Origin: Acidobacteriota bacterium
Lineage (GTDB): Bacteria; Acidobacteriota; Thermoanaerobaculia; UBA5066
DNA length: 64,000 bases
Assembly (NCBI GenBank): GCA_029781975.1
Contig: JAKOVQ010000015.1
Span: 1 to 64,000, forward strand
Direction of reading: 5' to 3'
The position numbers and the translations under genes were made by a program. Shown piece by piece: positions 1 through 9,167 of the stretch (its first letter is position 1; every line of letters begins with the position of its first letter). Below the pieces are notes generated by a model that ran no database searches, was not told where the DNA came from, and saw nothing but the letters and a program-made list of their open reading frames with translations.

Positions 1-2655
1 CCGGGCCCACGACCCGTCGGGCGCCGTGTTCGTGCTCGCCGTCAGGCTCTCGAAGGTGCCGTTCGTCAGCCGCTCGGTCGGCGTCCCCCCGCCTCCGCCG
101 CACGTCGCCGTGAAGTTCTTCCCGGTGGCGTTCGGTCCCACCGTCACCGCCTGCGACGCCGGCGAGAAGGTGCAGCCCGTCTTCGACGGCGTCACCGTGT
201 ACGTCCCGGCCGCCAGGCCGCTGATGGTGTAGTTGCTCGAGGCGTCCGACGTCGCCGACGCCGACCCCGCGCTCACCGTCGCCCCGCTCGTCCCGGCGTT
301 GCCCGAGATCGAGTAGGTCGCCGTCGGCATCGTCACCGTCGCGGTGATGGTGTAGCTGCCCGCCGCGTAGCCGTTCACCCCGACCCACCAGGTCCCCGCG
401 GTCGGGTTCGTGGCGGTGCAGCTCTCGTTCCCCGAGGAGGTGTACGGCCTGCAGACGTACGAGGTCGACGTCGGCTTGGCGTTGAGCTGGGTGTAGATGT
501 CGACGTCGCCCGTGGCGTTCGTCGTCTGGAAGACGAGGCTCGTCGCCCCCGACGGGACGGTGATGTAGTAGTAGTTCCACGCCCCCTTCGCCACGCTCTC
601 CCCGCTCAGCGGGACGCCGCTGGTCAGCTGCTTGTCGCCGCTCGTGCAGGTGGCGGTGAAGTTGATCCCCGTGGCGTTCGGGCCGACCGTCACCGACTGG
701 GAGGCCGGCGAGAAGGTGCAGCCCGTCTTGGACGGCGTCACGGTGTAGGTCCCGGCGGAGAGGCCCGCGATGGAATAGGCGTTCGAGGCGTCGGACGTCG
801 CCGAGATCCCCCCCGCCGTCACCGTCGCCCCGCTCGTCCCCGCGCTGCCGGAGACCGAGTAGGTCGGCACCGGCGTCCCGCCCTCCGTCAGCTTCGCCGT
901 CCAGATCTCCTCGCTGCTCCCGCTCCGCCGGTCGGTCCAGGAGGGGAAGAAGACCCCGCCGATCCCCGACAGGGAGTTGTAGTCGCCGTACTGGTTCCCG
1001 CTGTCGGCGCCGGAGACCGTCTCGTCGGTCATCGCCGTCGTGACCTTCTGCGCCGCGCCGAAGGTGACGCCGTCGTCGGTCGACGACTGGTAGAAGACGT
1101 CGGTCTTCTTGCGGGTCGAGTCGTTGACGGTGTCGTAGTAGATGACCGCGAGCGTCCCGTTCGTCTCGTCCACGGCGAGCCACGGGTTGAACTGGTCGCT
1201 CTTCGACGCCTGGTTGTTGAGCATCCTCTTGGCCGACCAGGTGCCGCCGCCGTCGGTCGACCGGGCGAACCAGATGCGCGTCTTGCACGCCGACGTCGCC
1301 GAGGTCCCGGGCTCGTTCGAGGGGGCCGTGCAGCCCGTCTCGCCCGAGAGGTCCGTCCAGACCGCGTAGACGTTGTTCTTCGTCCCGGCCCTGTAGGCGC
1401 CGAGGGCGACGTAGATCAGGATCCGGCGGCTCGAGAAGGCGGGGACGCCGATGTCGTAGGTGTCGTAGGTCGTCGCGAGGGTCACCGGCGTCCCGTAGCT
1501 GGTGCCGCCGTTCGTCGACTTGACGACGTAGATCCTCGACGAGCCGGTGTCGGGCCAGGCGCCGAACACGTCACCCGCGGAGTTCGTCTTGACGTCGGCG
1601 CCGATCCCGGTGCCTGTCGTCTCGGTCCCGCTCACCTTCACCGGGGTCGCCAGCCAGGTGCCGGTGAGGGTCTTGCGGTTCATGTAGACCGGCGTCCCGT
1701 TGTGCCAGATGGCGTACATCGTGTCCCGGTACGCCGACGTCGCCGAGTGGTCGACCCACATCAGCTCCTTGTCGACCGTCGTCTGGGTCCCGGTCGGCGT
1801 GGAGTCAAACGTCCACGTCGCCCCGCCGTCGGTGGACTTGTAGAGCCGCAGCTTCTGCGTGCTGCCCGAGATCCCCATCGTCATGGTCCACGCGGTGCCG
1901 TCCGAGGTCCAGTCGACCGCGGGGTCGGAGTTGAAGCTGTCGCCGGAGGCCGGGGAGAGGGTCGTCTGCCCCCAGCTGGCGCCGCCGTCCGTCGACCAGA
2001 ACTGGGCCTGGAAGCCGCTCCCGCCGATGTTGTTGGAGGCCGAGATGATCCTGCTCGGGTTCAGGAAGTTCACCCGGATGTCCGACTCGCTCCGGGGCGC
2101 CGTCGCCGAGCCGGAGACGCGGAGGTTGCCCCCGATGGCGGCCGCGAGGGCGCCCACCGTGAGGTTGGCCCCCTCGCCCGCCGCCGCGTTGCCGCCGGCG
2201 ACGCGCAGCGCGGCGTCCAGGTCCTCGTCCGAAAGGGCGTCCCACCCCGGCTGCCGCGTCGCCTCGGGGAGCCCAGGCTTGAGGTCCTGGTGGCTCTCCA
2301 TCCATTCCAGGACCTCCTTGAGGACGAGCGGATAGCCGCCCGTCGGATCGGTCGCCCTGTACTCGAGCTCGGGATGCTCCTTCTTCCACCACGCCTTGAG
2401 CCAGAGCGGGAGCCGGGTGTTCGTCGTGAAGTCGGTCTCGGAGAGGACCGAGAAGTCCTGGTTGGCCCGGATGAGCTTCTCCAGGGCGCTTCCGGGAACG
2501 ACCCGGGACGCCCGCAGCTGCTCCTCCACGGTCGGGACCCGGAGCGACGCGGGAGCGGCCCCCGCGGCCGAAGAGGAACCGAGTGCGAGGCAGGCGACGA
2601 CCACGGCAATTGTCGCAACCACGGCGCCAGCGCCGATCGACCGACGACCGATCAT
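1..2655 (-). CDS. secreted BNR-repeat (sialidase-fold) protein, 3' end outside window
   Basis: The frame is open from the ATG at 2655 to base 1 (885 codons, no stop), so the C-terminus lies outside the window. The start has a GGAGG ribosome site about 5 nt upstream. Residues 1-35 form a signal peptide (MIGRRSIG followed by a hydrophobic stretch). At least four Asp-box-like repeats of the STDGG(A/G)(S/T)W type follow, marking a BNR/sialidase-type beta-propeller. After it come two near-identical carboxypeptidase-regulatory-like (Ig-like) modules (YSVSG...GLSAGTYTVTPSKTGCTF) flanking a pre-peptidase C-terminal (PPC) module ending GTWWVGVNGYAAGSYTI. The last visible residues (GTFESL..PDGSWAR) look like the start of a carbohydrate-binding-like beta-sandwich. 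It is probably an exported cell-surface or extracellular protein. Catalytic sialidase residues were not identified, so enzymatic activity is not claimed. Confidence 0.85.
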   Translation of the reverse strand, partial: MIGRRSIGAGAVVATIAVVVACLALGSSSAAGAAPASLRVPTVEEQLRASRVVPGSALEKLIRANQDFSVLSETDFTTNTRLPLWLKAWWKKEHPELEYRATDPTGGYPLVLKEVLEWMESHQDLKPGLPEATRQPGWDALSDEDLDAALRVAGGNAAAGEGANLTVGALAAAIGGNLRVSGSATAPRSESDIRVNFLNPSRIISASNNIGGSGFQAQFWSTDGGASWGQTTLSPASGDSFNSDPAVDWTSDGTAWTMTMGISGSTQKLRLYKSTDGGATWTFDSTPTGTQTTVDKELMWVDHSATSAYRDTMYAIWHNGTPVYMNRKTLTGTWLATPVKVSGTETTGTGIGADVKTNSAGDVFGAWPDTGSSRIYVVKSTNGGTSYGTPVTLATTYDTYDIGVPAFSSRRILIYVALGAYRAGTKNNVYAVWTDLSGETGCTAPSNEPGTSATSACKTRIWFARSTDGGGTWSAKRMLNNQASKSDQFNPWLAVDETNGTLAVIYYDTVNDSTRKKTDVFYQSSTDDGVTFGAAQKVTTAMTDETVSGADSGNQYGDYNSLSGIGGVFFPSWTDRRSGSSEEIWTAKLTEGGTPVPTYSVSGSAGTSGATVTAGGISATSDASNAYSIAGLSAGTYTVTPSKTGCTFSPASQSVTVGPNATGINFTATCTSGDKQLTSGVPLSGESVAKGAWNYYYITVPSGATSLVFQTTNATGDVDIYTQLNAKPTSTSYVCRPYTSSGNESCTATNPTAGTWWVGVNGYAAGSYTITATVTMPTATYSISGNAGTSGATVSAGSASATSDASSNYTISGLAAGTYTVTPSKTGCTFSPASQAVTVGPNATGKNFTATCGGGGGTPTERLTNGTFESLTASTNTAPDGSWAR

Positions 2656-2959
2656 GAACTCCTCCCTTTCCGGTTTCCGTCCCGTCACCGGGAGGGACGG
2701 ACAGCCGAGTGACGCACGGGTCAATCAAGAAGCGTGCCGCGGTCCGGCGGCCTCGAAGCCCTCAAAAAGGCCCCTCCGGGACCTCGTTCGGATCTGGCGC
2801 TGACCCATTCGCTTCGAGAATGACGGGTCAGGTTCAATGCCGGGGTAGCACATGACCCGCACGACCCGACGATCGAACCGAGTCCGATCCACCGCTCCGC
2901 TCCTGGAGTTCGCGGGGCGAGGGGCCGCGCGGGCGAGGTGTCGAGGGCGTGCGGCCCGC
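2656..2959. other. intergenic region between the tgpA and BNR-protein genes
   Basis: No gene is supported here. On the minus strand it holds an imperfect inverted repeat (arms at 2801-2810 and 2818-2830, TGACCCATTC / GAATGACGGGTCA) and a U-tract hairpin at 2764-2783. A short inverted repeat (CCGTCCC 2677-2683, GGGACGG 2694-2700) lies in the 5' leader of the BNR gene. A TTGATT-like -35 exists near 2730 but I see no convincing -10. Confidence 0.5.
2764..2783 (-). terminator. Rho-independent terminator of the pgpA-tgpA cluster
   Basis: Read on the minus strand, GGTCCC - GGA - GGGGCC forms a 6-bp stem with one G-U pair, followed directly by TTTTT. It lies about 180 nt after the tgpA stop and ahead of the next minus-strand gene, so it probably ends the six-gene transcript. 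Confidence 0.55.
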
Positions 2960-5128
2960 TCAGTCCCGGGGACCCGGTCGCGTCGCCTCCCGGAGCTCCC
3001 GGAGGTCGGCGCGAAGCCTCCGCCGCTCCTCCTCGCTCAGCTCCCTCCCCCCGAACGACTCCGCGAGGTAGGCGTGGACGAGCCGCCGCGCGAGGCCGGC
3101 CGCCCGCGGCCCGTATCCCGCCGCGGCCGCGAGGGTCTCCGACGGGACGGAGGCGGGAGTCAGCAGGGCACCGCGCTTCCTCAGGTGTCGCTGGAGCCGT
3201 CTGTAGGCCGCCGCCGCGGCGGGCAGGCCCCGCGTGCCGAATTCCCGGGCGGCGCGCGACAGGCGCACCGCGGCCAGGACCGCCGCCGCGAGCCCGAGGA
3301 GGAGCGAGACCGCGAGAGCCAGGCCTCGCGCGGAGCCCGCCGCCTGCTTCACGGTCGCCCGGAGCGCCGCCTGGAGCCGCTCCGCGGCCCGGGAGACGGC
3401 GACCGCCGCATCACGGACGAGCGTCGCCAGCGTGACCTGGTCCGACTGGCCGAACGAGAGGACGTAGCGGCCGTAGAGGAACTCGAGGTTGTCGAGGAGC
3501 TGTCCGAGCCGCCGGGAGAGGCTCACCCGGTCGATCCCGGGCCGCCCGTCGGGCGGCGTCGGGTCGAAGGTGACCCATCCCAGGGCGGGCCCGCACCACG
3601 CCTCCACCCAGGCGTGCGCGTCCCGCCCCCGGACGAGGAAGTAGCTGCCGAACGGCCCCAGCTCTCCCCCGGCGAAGCCGGTGACGAGCCGGGCCGGAAC
3701 GCCGCTCTCCCTGAGGACGAGCGCCATCGCCGTCGCGAACGACTCGCAGTTCCCGGCACGGCGGTCGAAGAGGAACTCCTCCACGGGGTTCGGCCCCGGC
3801 CGGGGCAGGACGAGCGTGTAGAGGAACCGGGTCGAGAGGTAGGCCTCGAGCCTCCGCGCGAAGAGGAACGGGTCGGCCGTGGGGTCCGCCCCGCCGGTCG
3901 CCTCGCGGCCGAACGCCGCGAGACGTGCGCTCCCCGCCGCCTGCGCCGACTCGTCGTCCGGCCCGGGAGGGGTCGTGTCGACGATCGGGACGGCGGAGGA
4001 GTCGACCTCGTATCGGACCTGCCGGTCCGGCTCGAAGGGGAGCCGGAGGTTGCCGAGGGTGTCGCGCAGGACCGGGGCCGAGCCGACGCGGCGGAAGAGC
4101 TCGGAAGAAAGGGTGAGCGAGCGGGCGGTCGTCGGGTACGGAAGGAACCGCGACGAGAGGGGGGCGAGCTCGACCGCGAGGCGGTAGGCCGGCGGCGCGG
4201 CCCGGGAGCCCGGGGGGCTCAGCGGGACCGGCATCCCTTCCCGCACCCCGAGGATCCTCCCGGTCCCCGCGGGCTTCCGCCAGGCGCCCGACTCGTAATG
4301 CGAGAAGGCGACGAGGCGGAGCCTGAGGAACGGAGGTCTCTCCGTGACGCTCCCCTCCTCGACGGCGACCCTCACGAAGACCTTGTCGCTCTGCTTGAGC
4401 CGGCCGTAGAGGCTGGAGTCGACCGACTCCGAGAACCCCGTCCAGACCTCGCCGCCGTCGCCCCTCCCGGGGGTGAACGACGTCTTCAGGCGGGGGAGGA
4501 CGACGAAGAAGGGGACCGCCAGGAGGAACGCCGCGCCGAGCGACAGGGCAACCGAGCGGCGGGACGGGATCCGCCGCGCCCTCTCGTCGCGGTACCACTC
4601 GTCCGGCGCCGCGGCCAGGTCGCGCCAGAGCGCCCAGCGCGCCATGACCGGCCAGGCGAGCGCCGCGAAGGCGGCGAGGTACAGGAGGATCGACGAGTGG
4701 AACGACGTCGCCATCGACGCGACGAGGAGGAAGGTCGCCAGGACGAGGGAGACGGCGAAGTCGCGCTCCCGCCGGACCGACGCGAGCTTGAGGACCGCGG
4801 TGAAGAGGAGGATGTGGAGGGCCGTCTTCAGGAGGGAACGGCTCCCGAACCTCAGGTCGACCCAGAAGAGCGCGACGTAGAGGACCCCCGCGAGGTTGAG
4901 CGCCCAGTTGGGGAGGCACGGGAGCCGGCCGCGGCGGAACGCCAGGAGGAGCGCGCCGACGGCGGCGGCGTAGGCGAGGAAGATCGCGGGCTCCAGGGTG
5001 TCCGTGAAGACGAGGGGGACCGCGGCCGCGAGCGAGAGCGAGGCGACGGCGACGAGCCTCTCGCGGCGGAACGGGAGGAGCGCGGGGTCGCTGGCCTTCG
5101 CCGTCTTCGCCGCCTTCACCGCCTTCAC
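2960..5128 (-). CDS. TgpA-type membrane transglutaminase-like protein (DUF3488/transglutaminase/DUF4129)
   Basis: 722 aa with the three-part TgpA architecture. An N-terminal block of about five or six membrane segments (roughly residues 20-200, DUF3488-like) is followed by a periplasmic transglutaminase/protease core, a further membrane segment around residues 605-625, and a C-terminal tail (DUF4129-like). The core shows a full Cys-His-Asp triad: Cys461 in AGNCESFAT, His505 in RGRDAHAWVEAW and Asp522 in GWVTFDPTPPDG. TgpA proteins are known to occur with a MoxR ATPase and a DUF58 protein, as here; the substrate is generally unknown. The gene starts 9 nt after the DUF58 stop and is the last gene of the cluster. 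Confidence 0.9.
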   Translation of the reverse strand: MKAVKAAKTAKASDPALLPFRRERLVAVASLSLAAAVPLVFTDTLEPAIFLAYAAAVGALLLAFRRGRLPCLPNWALNLAGVLYVALFWVDLRFGSRSLLKTALHILLFTAVLKLASVRRERDFAVSLVLATFLLVASMATSFHSSILLYLAAFAALAWPVMARWALWRDLAAAPDEWYRDERARRIPSRRSVALSLGAAFLLAVPFFVVLPRLKTSFTPGRGDGGEVWTGFSESVDSSLYGRLKQSDKVFVRVAVEEGSVTERPPFLRLRLVAFSHYESGAWRKPAGTGRILGVREGMPVPLSPPGSRAAPPAYRLAVELAPLSSRFLPYPTTARSLTLSSELFRRVGSAPVLRDTLGNLRLPFEPDRQVRYEVDSSAVPIVDTTPPGPDDESAQAAGSARLAAFGREATGGADPTADPFLFARRLEAYLSTRFLYTLVLPRPGPNPVEEFLFDRRAGNCESFATAMALVLRESGVPARLVTGFAGGELGPFGSYFLVRGRDAHAWVEAWCGPALGWVTFDPTPPDGRPGIDRVSLSRRLGQLLDNLEFLYGRYVLSFGQSDQVTLATLVRDAAVAVSRAAERLQAALRATVKQAAGSARGLALAVSLLLGLAAAVLAAVRLSRAAREFGTRGLPAAAAAYRRLQRHLRKRGALLTPASVPSETLAAAAGYGPRAAGLARRLVHAYLAESFGGRELSEEERRRLRADLRELREATRPGPRD

Positions 5129-5137
5129 CCCTCCTTC

Positions 5138-6151
5138 TCAGGCCGCCGGACGGATGCGGTAGAGGACGGCGCCCGGAGGGAGGGCGACCGGGAGGGCCGG
5201 CCCTTCCTCGGAGGCCGCGAGGGCGAGGGCCGTCAGGATCGAGCGGCGCTGGACCGGCCCGATCGCGGGAGGGATGAAGATCGACCCGAGGACGAGGCCG
5301 ACGCGGTCGCCGCGCGAGAGGAACTTCAGGGCGAGCCCCGCCGCGTCCCGGAGCGCCTCCTCGAAGGAGGCGTCCCATCCGGCGCGGGCTCCCGGCGGCC
5401 GGTGGGCGTCGACCACGACGAGCGCCTCCTGGCCCGCGTCGGCCGCGCGCTCCTTGACGATCGGCCGCCCTTGCCGCGCGGTCTGCGGCCAGTGGAGGTC
5501 GCGCGGGTCGTCGCCGGGGACCGCCTCTCGGAGCCTCAGGACCTCGGGCCCGCGCCCCCTTCGCCGCGGGTCGACGGCGTCGTCCGCCGGGGAGATCGCC
5601 TCGGGGGGCGGGACCCGCGCGTCCGACGGCGCCGGGAAGACGATCCTCTCCTCGGCCACGGGGTGGAGCCGCCCCTTGCGGAAGAGGCCGATCGGGAAGG
5701 CGCTGAAGACGAGGACCGACTCGACGACGTGGCGGCCCCTTCGCGGGAAGACGAGGTCGATCCCCCGGGCCGTCTCCTCCCCCGCCTCGATCCGGTGGAA
5801 CAGGATCGGAGCCGCCTTGCCGGAGACCTTCACGAGGATCGCGTTCTTGGCGAACCGCCCCCCGTTCGAGAGGCGGACGGTGAAGCGGACCGGGTCGCCC
5901 GCGAAGACCTCCTGGGGCCCCTCGAGGCGGACGGCGATCTCCTCGACGTTCCTCCTCGAGACGAAGCCCGAGACGACGAGGACGGAGAGGAAGAGCGAGA
6001 GGAGGATGTAGAGGCCGTTGTTGCCGGTGTTCGTCGCCCCGATCGCCACGACGAGGGTCGTCAGGACGAAGCCGAGGCCGAGGTTGGTGACGCGGACGAG
6101 GATCCCCGTGTCCCAGAGCCGCCGGAGCCGCTGCCGGAGGGGCGCCGTCAT
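5138..6151 (-). CDS. DUF58 domain protein (MoxR partner)
   Basis: 337 aa. Two membrane helices near the N-terminus (about residues 22-60: LGLGFVLTTLVVAIGATN and ILLSLFLSVLVVSGFV) precede an extracytoplasmic beta-rich region. The C-terminal part carries the DUF58 core with PGDDPRDLHWPQTARQG and a VVVDAHRP strand, a degenerate von Willebrand-like fold. In the family DUF58 proteins are regularly encoded next to MoxR ATPases and transglutaminase-like membrane proteins, and this gene sits between the two. It lies 7 nt downstream of moxR and 9 nt upstream of tgpA. A role in MoxR-assisted assembly or activation of a membrane complex is inference. Confidence 0.9.
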   Translation of the reverse strand: MTAPLRQRLRRLWDTGILVRVTNLGLGFVLTTLVVAIGATNTGNNGLYILLSLFLSVLVVSGFVSRRNVEEIAVRLEGPQEVFAGDPVRFTVRLSNGGRFAKNAILVKVSGKAAPILFHRIEAGEETARGIDLVFPRRGRHVVESVLVFSAFPIGLFRKGRLHPVAEERIVFPAPSDARVPPPEAISPADDAVDPRRRGRGPEVLRLREAVPGDDPRDLHWPQTARQGRPIVKERAADAGQEALVVVDAHRPPGARAGWDASFEEALRDAAGLALKFLSRGDRVGLVLGSIFIPPAIGPVQRRSILTALALAASEEGPALPVALPPGAVLYRIRPAA

Positions 6152-6158
6152 CTCTCCC

Positions 6159-7121
6159 CTAGAGCGGGACCGGGACCTCGTCGAGGATCCGCTGGAGCGC
6201 CTCGCGCTCGCGGCGTCCCGCCCCGCCGCCGTCGTAGCGCCCCGCCGACGAGGCGAGGACCCGGTGCGCCAGCGCCGCCGGCGCCACCTGCTTGACGTCG
6301 TCCGGGGTGGCGAAGGGGCGCCCGGCCACCAGCGCGTGGGCCTGGACGGCGCGGAAGAAGCCCTGCGCGCCGCGCGGCGAGACGCCGAGGACGAGCTCGC
6401 GGGAGACCCGCGTCCGCTGGACGATCGCCATCACGTAGTCGACGAGCTTCTCCGCGACGGTCACCGCCTCGACGGCCGCCTGCGCCGCGCGCAGGTCGTC
6501 GTGGGCCAGGACGGGCGTCAGGCCCGCCAGGACGCGGTCGGCCCCGCCCGACCGGATCAGCGCGCGCTCCTCGGCCGGGTCCGGATAGCCGAGCGAGATC
6601 CGCATCAGGAAGCGGTCGAGCTGCGACTCGGGGAGCGGGTAGGTGCCGAGGTACTCGATCGGATTCTGGGTCGCCAGGACGAGGAAGGGCTCGGGGAGCG
6701 GGCGCGTCTGGCCGTCCATCGTCACCGCGCGCTCGTTCATCGCCTCGAGCAGCGCGGCCTGCGTCTTCGGCGTCGCCCGGTTGATCTCGTCGGCCACGAG
6801 GATCGGGGTGAAGATCGGCCCGGGGTGGAACTCGAACTCCTGGGCCTGCTGGTTGAAGATCGACAGGCCGAGGATGTCCGAGGGGAGGGTGTCGGGGGTG
6901 AACTGCAGGCGCTGGACGCCGAGCCCGAGCGACCTCCCGAGCGCCATCGCGAGAGTCGTCTTCCCCACGCCGGGGACGTCCTCGATCAGGAGGTGGCCCC
7001 GCGAGAGGAGGCAGACCACCGCGTGCTCGACGCCGATCGCCGGGCCGCGATAGGCGGTCCTCACCGCCGCCACGAGCCGGCCGACGGCCGAGAGGACGTC
7101 GGACCTGACGGCGACGTTCAC
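6159..7121 (-). CDS. MoxR-family AAA+ ATPase
   Basis: 320 aa from a GTG at 7121 that overlaps the manC stop as GTGA. A longer open frame upstream has no homology-like content, so the GTG is preferred. Walker A is EDVPGVGKTT (about residues 47-56), Walker B is VADEINR (about 109-114) and sensor 1 is VLATQNPIEYLGTYPLPESQLDRF, followed by the helical lid (GVSPRGAQGF...PDDVKQVAPAALAHR). This is a canonical MoxR chaperone-like ATPase. Its neighbours DUF58 and TgpA define the common MoxR/DUF58/transglutaminase module; the client is probably one of those two proteins (inference). Confidence 0.93.
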   Translation of the reverse strand: MNVAVRSDVLSAVGRLVAAVRTAYRGPAIGVEHAVVCLLSRGHLLIEDVPGVGKTTLAMALGRSLGLGVQRLQFTPDTLPSDILGLSIFNQQAQEFEFHPGPIFTPILVADEINRATPKTQAALLEAMNERAVTMDGQTRPLPEPFLVLATQNPIEYLGTYPLPESQLDRFLMRISLGYPDPAEERALIRSGGADRVLAGLTPVLAHDDLRAAQAAVEAVTVAEKLVDYVMAIVQRTRVSRELVLGVSPRGAQGFFRAVQAHALVAGRPFATPDDVKQVAPAALAHRVLASSAGRYDGGGAGRREREALQRILDEVPVPL

Positions 7122-8191
7122 GCGCCCCCCTTCCCGCGGAGGCTCTCCTCGACGCTGGCGCGGAGGGCGTCGGAGCCCCCGTGCCTCATCACGAGGACGC
7201 CGTCCGGCGCGTCGACGACGACGACGCCCGACAGGCCGATCACGCGGACCGGACGGCCGCCGGCCAGGACGAGGTTCCCGGTGCCGTCGATCGACCAGGC
7301 CGGCCCCTCGAGGACGCTCGCCTCCTCCGTCCCCCCGCGGAACTCGAAGACCGCCTCCCACGAGCCGAGGTCGCTCCAGCCGCACCGCGCCGGGACCGTC
7401 AGGACGCGGCGCGCCTTCTCCATCACGGCGTAGTCGATCGAGATCGACGGGCTCCTCCGGAACGCCGCGGCGAACCCCTCCGCGTCCCCCGCCCGCCGCG
7501 CCTCGTGGGCGGCGCGCGCGGCCCCGAGGACGTCCGGGCAGAGGCGCTCCATCTCGGCCAGGAGGAGGGGGATCGCGAAGACGAAGATCCCCGCGTTCCA
7601 GGCGAAGCGGCCCGAGGCGAGGTAGCGCTCGGCCTCGGCGCGCGGCGGCTTCTCCACGAAGCGGACGACCTCGCGCGCCGGGCCCGCTCCCGCTCTCTCG
7701 CCCGCCTCGAGGTACCCGAAACCCGTCTCGGGGCGGGTGGGAGGGATCCCGAGGGTCACGAAGGCGTCGCCGGGGTCGGCCGCGTCGACGGCCGCCCGGA
7801 GCGCCTCGTGGAAGGCCTCGCGATCGCGGACGGCCTGGTCCGACGGGAGGACGACGAGGATCGCGCCGGGGGCCTCGTCGGCGATCGCGAGGGCGGAGAG
7901 GGCGATCGCCGGGGCGGTGTTCCTCCGCTCCGGCTCGAGGACGAGGCGGGAAGCGGTCAGCGCCGGGAGCGCCTCGGCGAGAGCGGGCGCGTGCGAGGAC
8001 CTCGCGGAGAGGTAGACTCCGCCGGGCCCCGTCAGGCGCGCGGCGCGCTCGACCGTCTCCTCGAGGAGGCTCGCGCCGCCGGTCAGCGCGAGGAACGGCT
8101 TCGGGCGGTCGTCGGTGGAACGGGGCCACAGGCGGGTCCCGCTCCCTCCCGCGAGGACGAGGGCACGGACGGGCCGGGAGGAGGTCGGCAT
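7118..8191 (-). CDS. manC: mannose-1-phosphate guanylyltransferase
   Basis: 357 aa nucleotidyltransferase. The signature GGSGTRLWPRS (residues 15-25) and PKPFLAL are followed by NTAPAIALSAL, VVLPSDQ, RFVEKPPR and FAWNAGIFVF, all diagnostic of GDP-mannose pyrophosphorylases. It would convert mannose-1-phosphate and GTP to GDP-mannose for LPS O-antigen, capsule or glycans. The length means that the C-terminal phosphomannose-isomerase cupin of bifunctional ManC/AlgA is absent. There is no Shine-Dalgarno sequence. A TAGAAT box ends 7 nt before the ATG, so the gene probably also has its own leaderless transcript inside the cluster. Its TGA overlaps the moxR start. Confidence 0.93.
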   Translation of the reverse strand: MPTSSRPVRALVLAGGSGTRLWPRSTDDRPKPFLALTGGASLLEETVERAARLTGPGGVYLSARSSHAPALAEALPALTASRLVLEPERRNTAPAIALSALAIADEAPGAILVVLPSDQAVRDREAFHEALRAAVDAADPGDAFVTLGIPPTRPETGFGYLEAGERAGAGPAREVVRFVEKPPRAEAERYLASGRFAWNAGIFVFAIPLLLAEMERLCPDVLGAARAAHEARRAGDAEGFAAAFRRSPSISIDYAVMEKARRVLTVPARCGWSDLGSWEAVFEFRGGTEEASVLEGPAWSIDGTGNLVLAGGRPVRVIGLSGVVVVDAPDGVLVMRHGGSDALRASVEESLRGKGGA

Positions 8192-8198
8192 CCCGGCG

Positions 8199-8204
8199 AT
8201 TCTA
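8199..8204 (-). promoter_or_regulatory. leaderless-type -10 box (TAGAAT) for manC
   Basis: TAGAAT lies 7 nt before the manC ATG at 8191, so transcription would start at or next to the start codon. The first three bases are the TAG stop codon of murB. No SD sequence precedes manC and no clear -35 is seen. Confidence 0.5.
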
Positions 8205-9167
8205 CGGACCGGAGCCCGCGCCGGTTGTCCCGGAGGATCCGGGCCGCGGCGGACCGGCTCCGGGCGCGCGGGCCGGGAGGACCACGATCTCCGGCTCGAG
8301 GGAGATCCCGAACCGCTCGCGGACCGCGGCCTGCATCCTCGCCATGAGCCTTCTCACGTCGGCCGCCGTCGCGCCCCCCGCGTTGACGATGACGTTCGCG
8401 TGCCGCGGCGAGACCTCCGCCCCCCCCTCTCGCGTCCCCTTCAGCCCGCACGCCTCGAGGAGGCGCCCCGCGAAGTCGCCCGGGGGGTTCTTGAAGATCG
8501 ACCCGGCGTTCGGCTCGACGGGGAGGGCCATCCTCCTCTTCTCGCGGACCTCCGCGAGGCGCGCGACGATCTCCTCGCGGGGGCGGCGGGCGAGGGAGAG
8601 CGACCCCGCGGCCACCACCTCGCCGCTCTCGACGAGGGCCGTCCAGCGGTAGCCGTGGGCGATCGCGCCGGCGGGGACCGTCCGCACCTTCCCCCCGCGG
8701 GTGACGAGCGTCGCCTCCACGAGGTGGTCGAAGACCTCCGACCCGTACGACCCCGCGTTGATCCTCACGGCCCCGCCGAACGTCGACGGGATGCCGGAGA
8801 GGCCCTCGAGCCCGGAGAGCCCCGCGTCCCGGGCGGCCGCGGAGAGGGCGGCGAGCGAGGCCCCGCCTCCGGCCCGGAGCGTCTCGCCCTCGACGGCCAC
8901 CGCGAGGAGCTTCCCCGCCAGGACGACGGCGATCCCGTCCCATCCCTCGTCCGCGACGAGGAGGTTCGACCCCTTCCCCAGCATCAGGAGCGGCGTCCCC
9001 CCGCGGGCCGCCCAGCGGAGGACGCCCGCGAGGGCGGCGACGTCGTCGACCTCGGCGAGGAGCCGCGCGGGGCCGCCGATCCGAAGCGTCGTCCGGGTCG
9101 CGAGGGGGACGTCCGCGCGGAGCCGGAGCCGGAGGCCCTCGAGAGCCGGGGGGACGGCGACGCTCAC
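8202..9167 (-). CDS. murB: UDP-N-acetylenolpyruvoylglucosamine reductase
   Basis: 321 aa from a GTG at 9167 that overlaps the pgpA stop (GTGA). FAD-binding motifs are LRIGGPARLL, LGKGSNLLV and LSGIPSTFGGAVRINAGSYG. The catalytic serine region is NAGSIFKNPPGDFAGRLLEACGLKG and the C-terminal glutamate region GISLEPEIVVL. The size and lack of the long insertion fit the type II MurB class. It reduces UDP-GlcNAc-enolpyruvate to UDP-MurNAc with NADPH, the second committed step of peptidoglycan synthesis, in the cytoplasm. It is unusual in lying outside a mur/fts cluster. The tail after the last conserved strand is a Gly/Pro/Ala-rich extension. Confidence 0.94.
   Translation of the reverse strand: MSVAVPPALEGLRLRLRADVPLATRTTLRIGGPARLLAEVDDVAALAGVLRWAARGGTPLLMLGKGSNLLVADEGWDGIAVVLAGKLLAVAVEGETLRAGGGASLAALSAAARDAGLSGLEGLSGIPSTFGGAVRINAGSYGSEVFDHLVEATLVTRGGKVRTVPAGAIAHGYRWTALVESGEVVAAGSLSLARRPREEIVARLAEVREKRRMALPVEPNAGSIFKNPPGDFAGRLLEACGLKGTREGGAEVSPRHANVIVNAGGATAADVRRLMARMQAAVRERFGISLEPEIVVLPARAPGAGPPRPGSSGTTGAGSGP

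Noticed and set aside
1702-2712. Plus-strand open frame opposite the BNR protein
   Set aside because: Arg/Pro-rich with no motif. The minus-strand frame encodes recognisable Asp-box repeats and a signal peptide.
2852-6295. Very long open frame (1147 codons) on the plus strand
   Set aside because: It lies antisense to the well-supported DUF58 and tgpA genes, is almost entirely Arg/Gly/Pro/Glu, and has no domain. It is a by-product of GC-rich third positions on the other strand.
6159-8129. Longer version of the MoxR ATPase starting inside manC
   Set aside because: The upstream ~335 codons are a frame-shifted reading of manC. The GTG at 7121 overlapping the manC stop gives a standard MoxR length.
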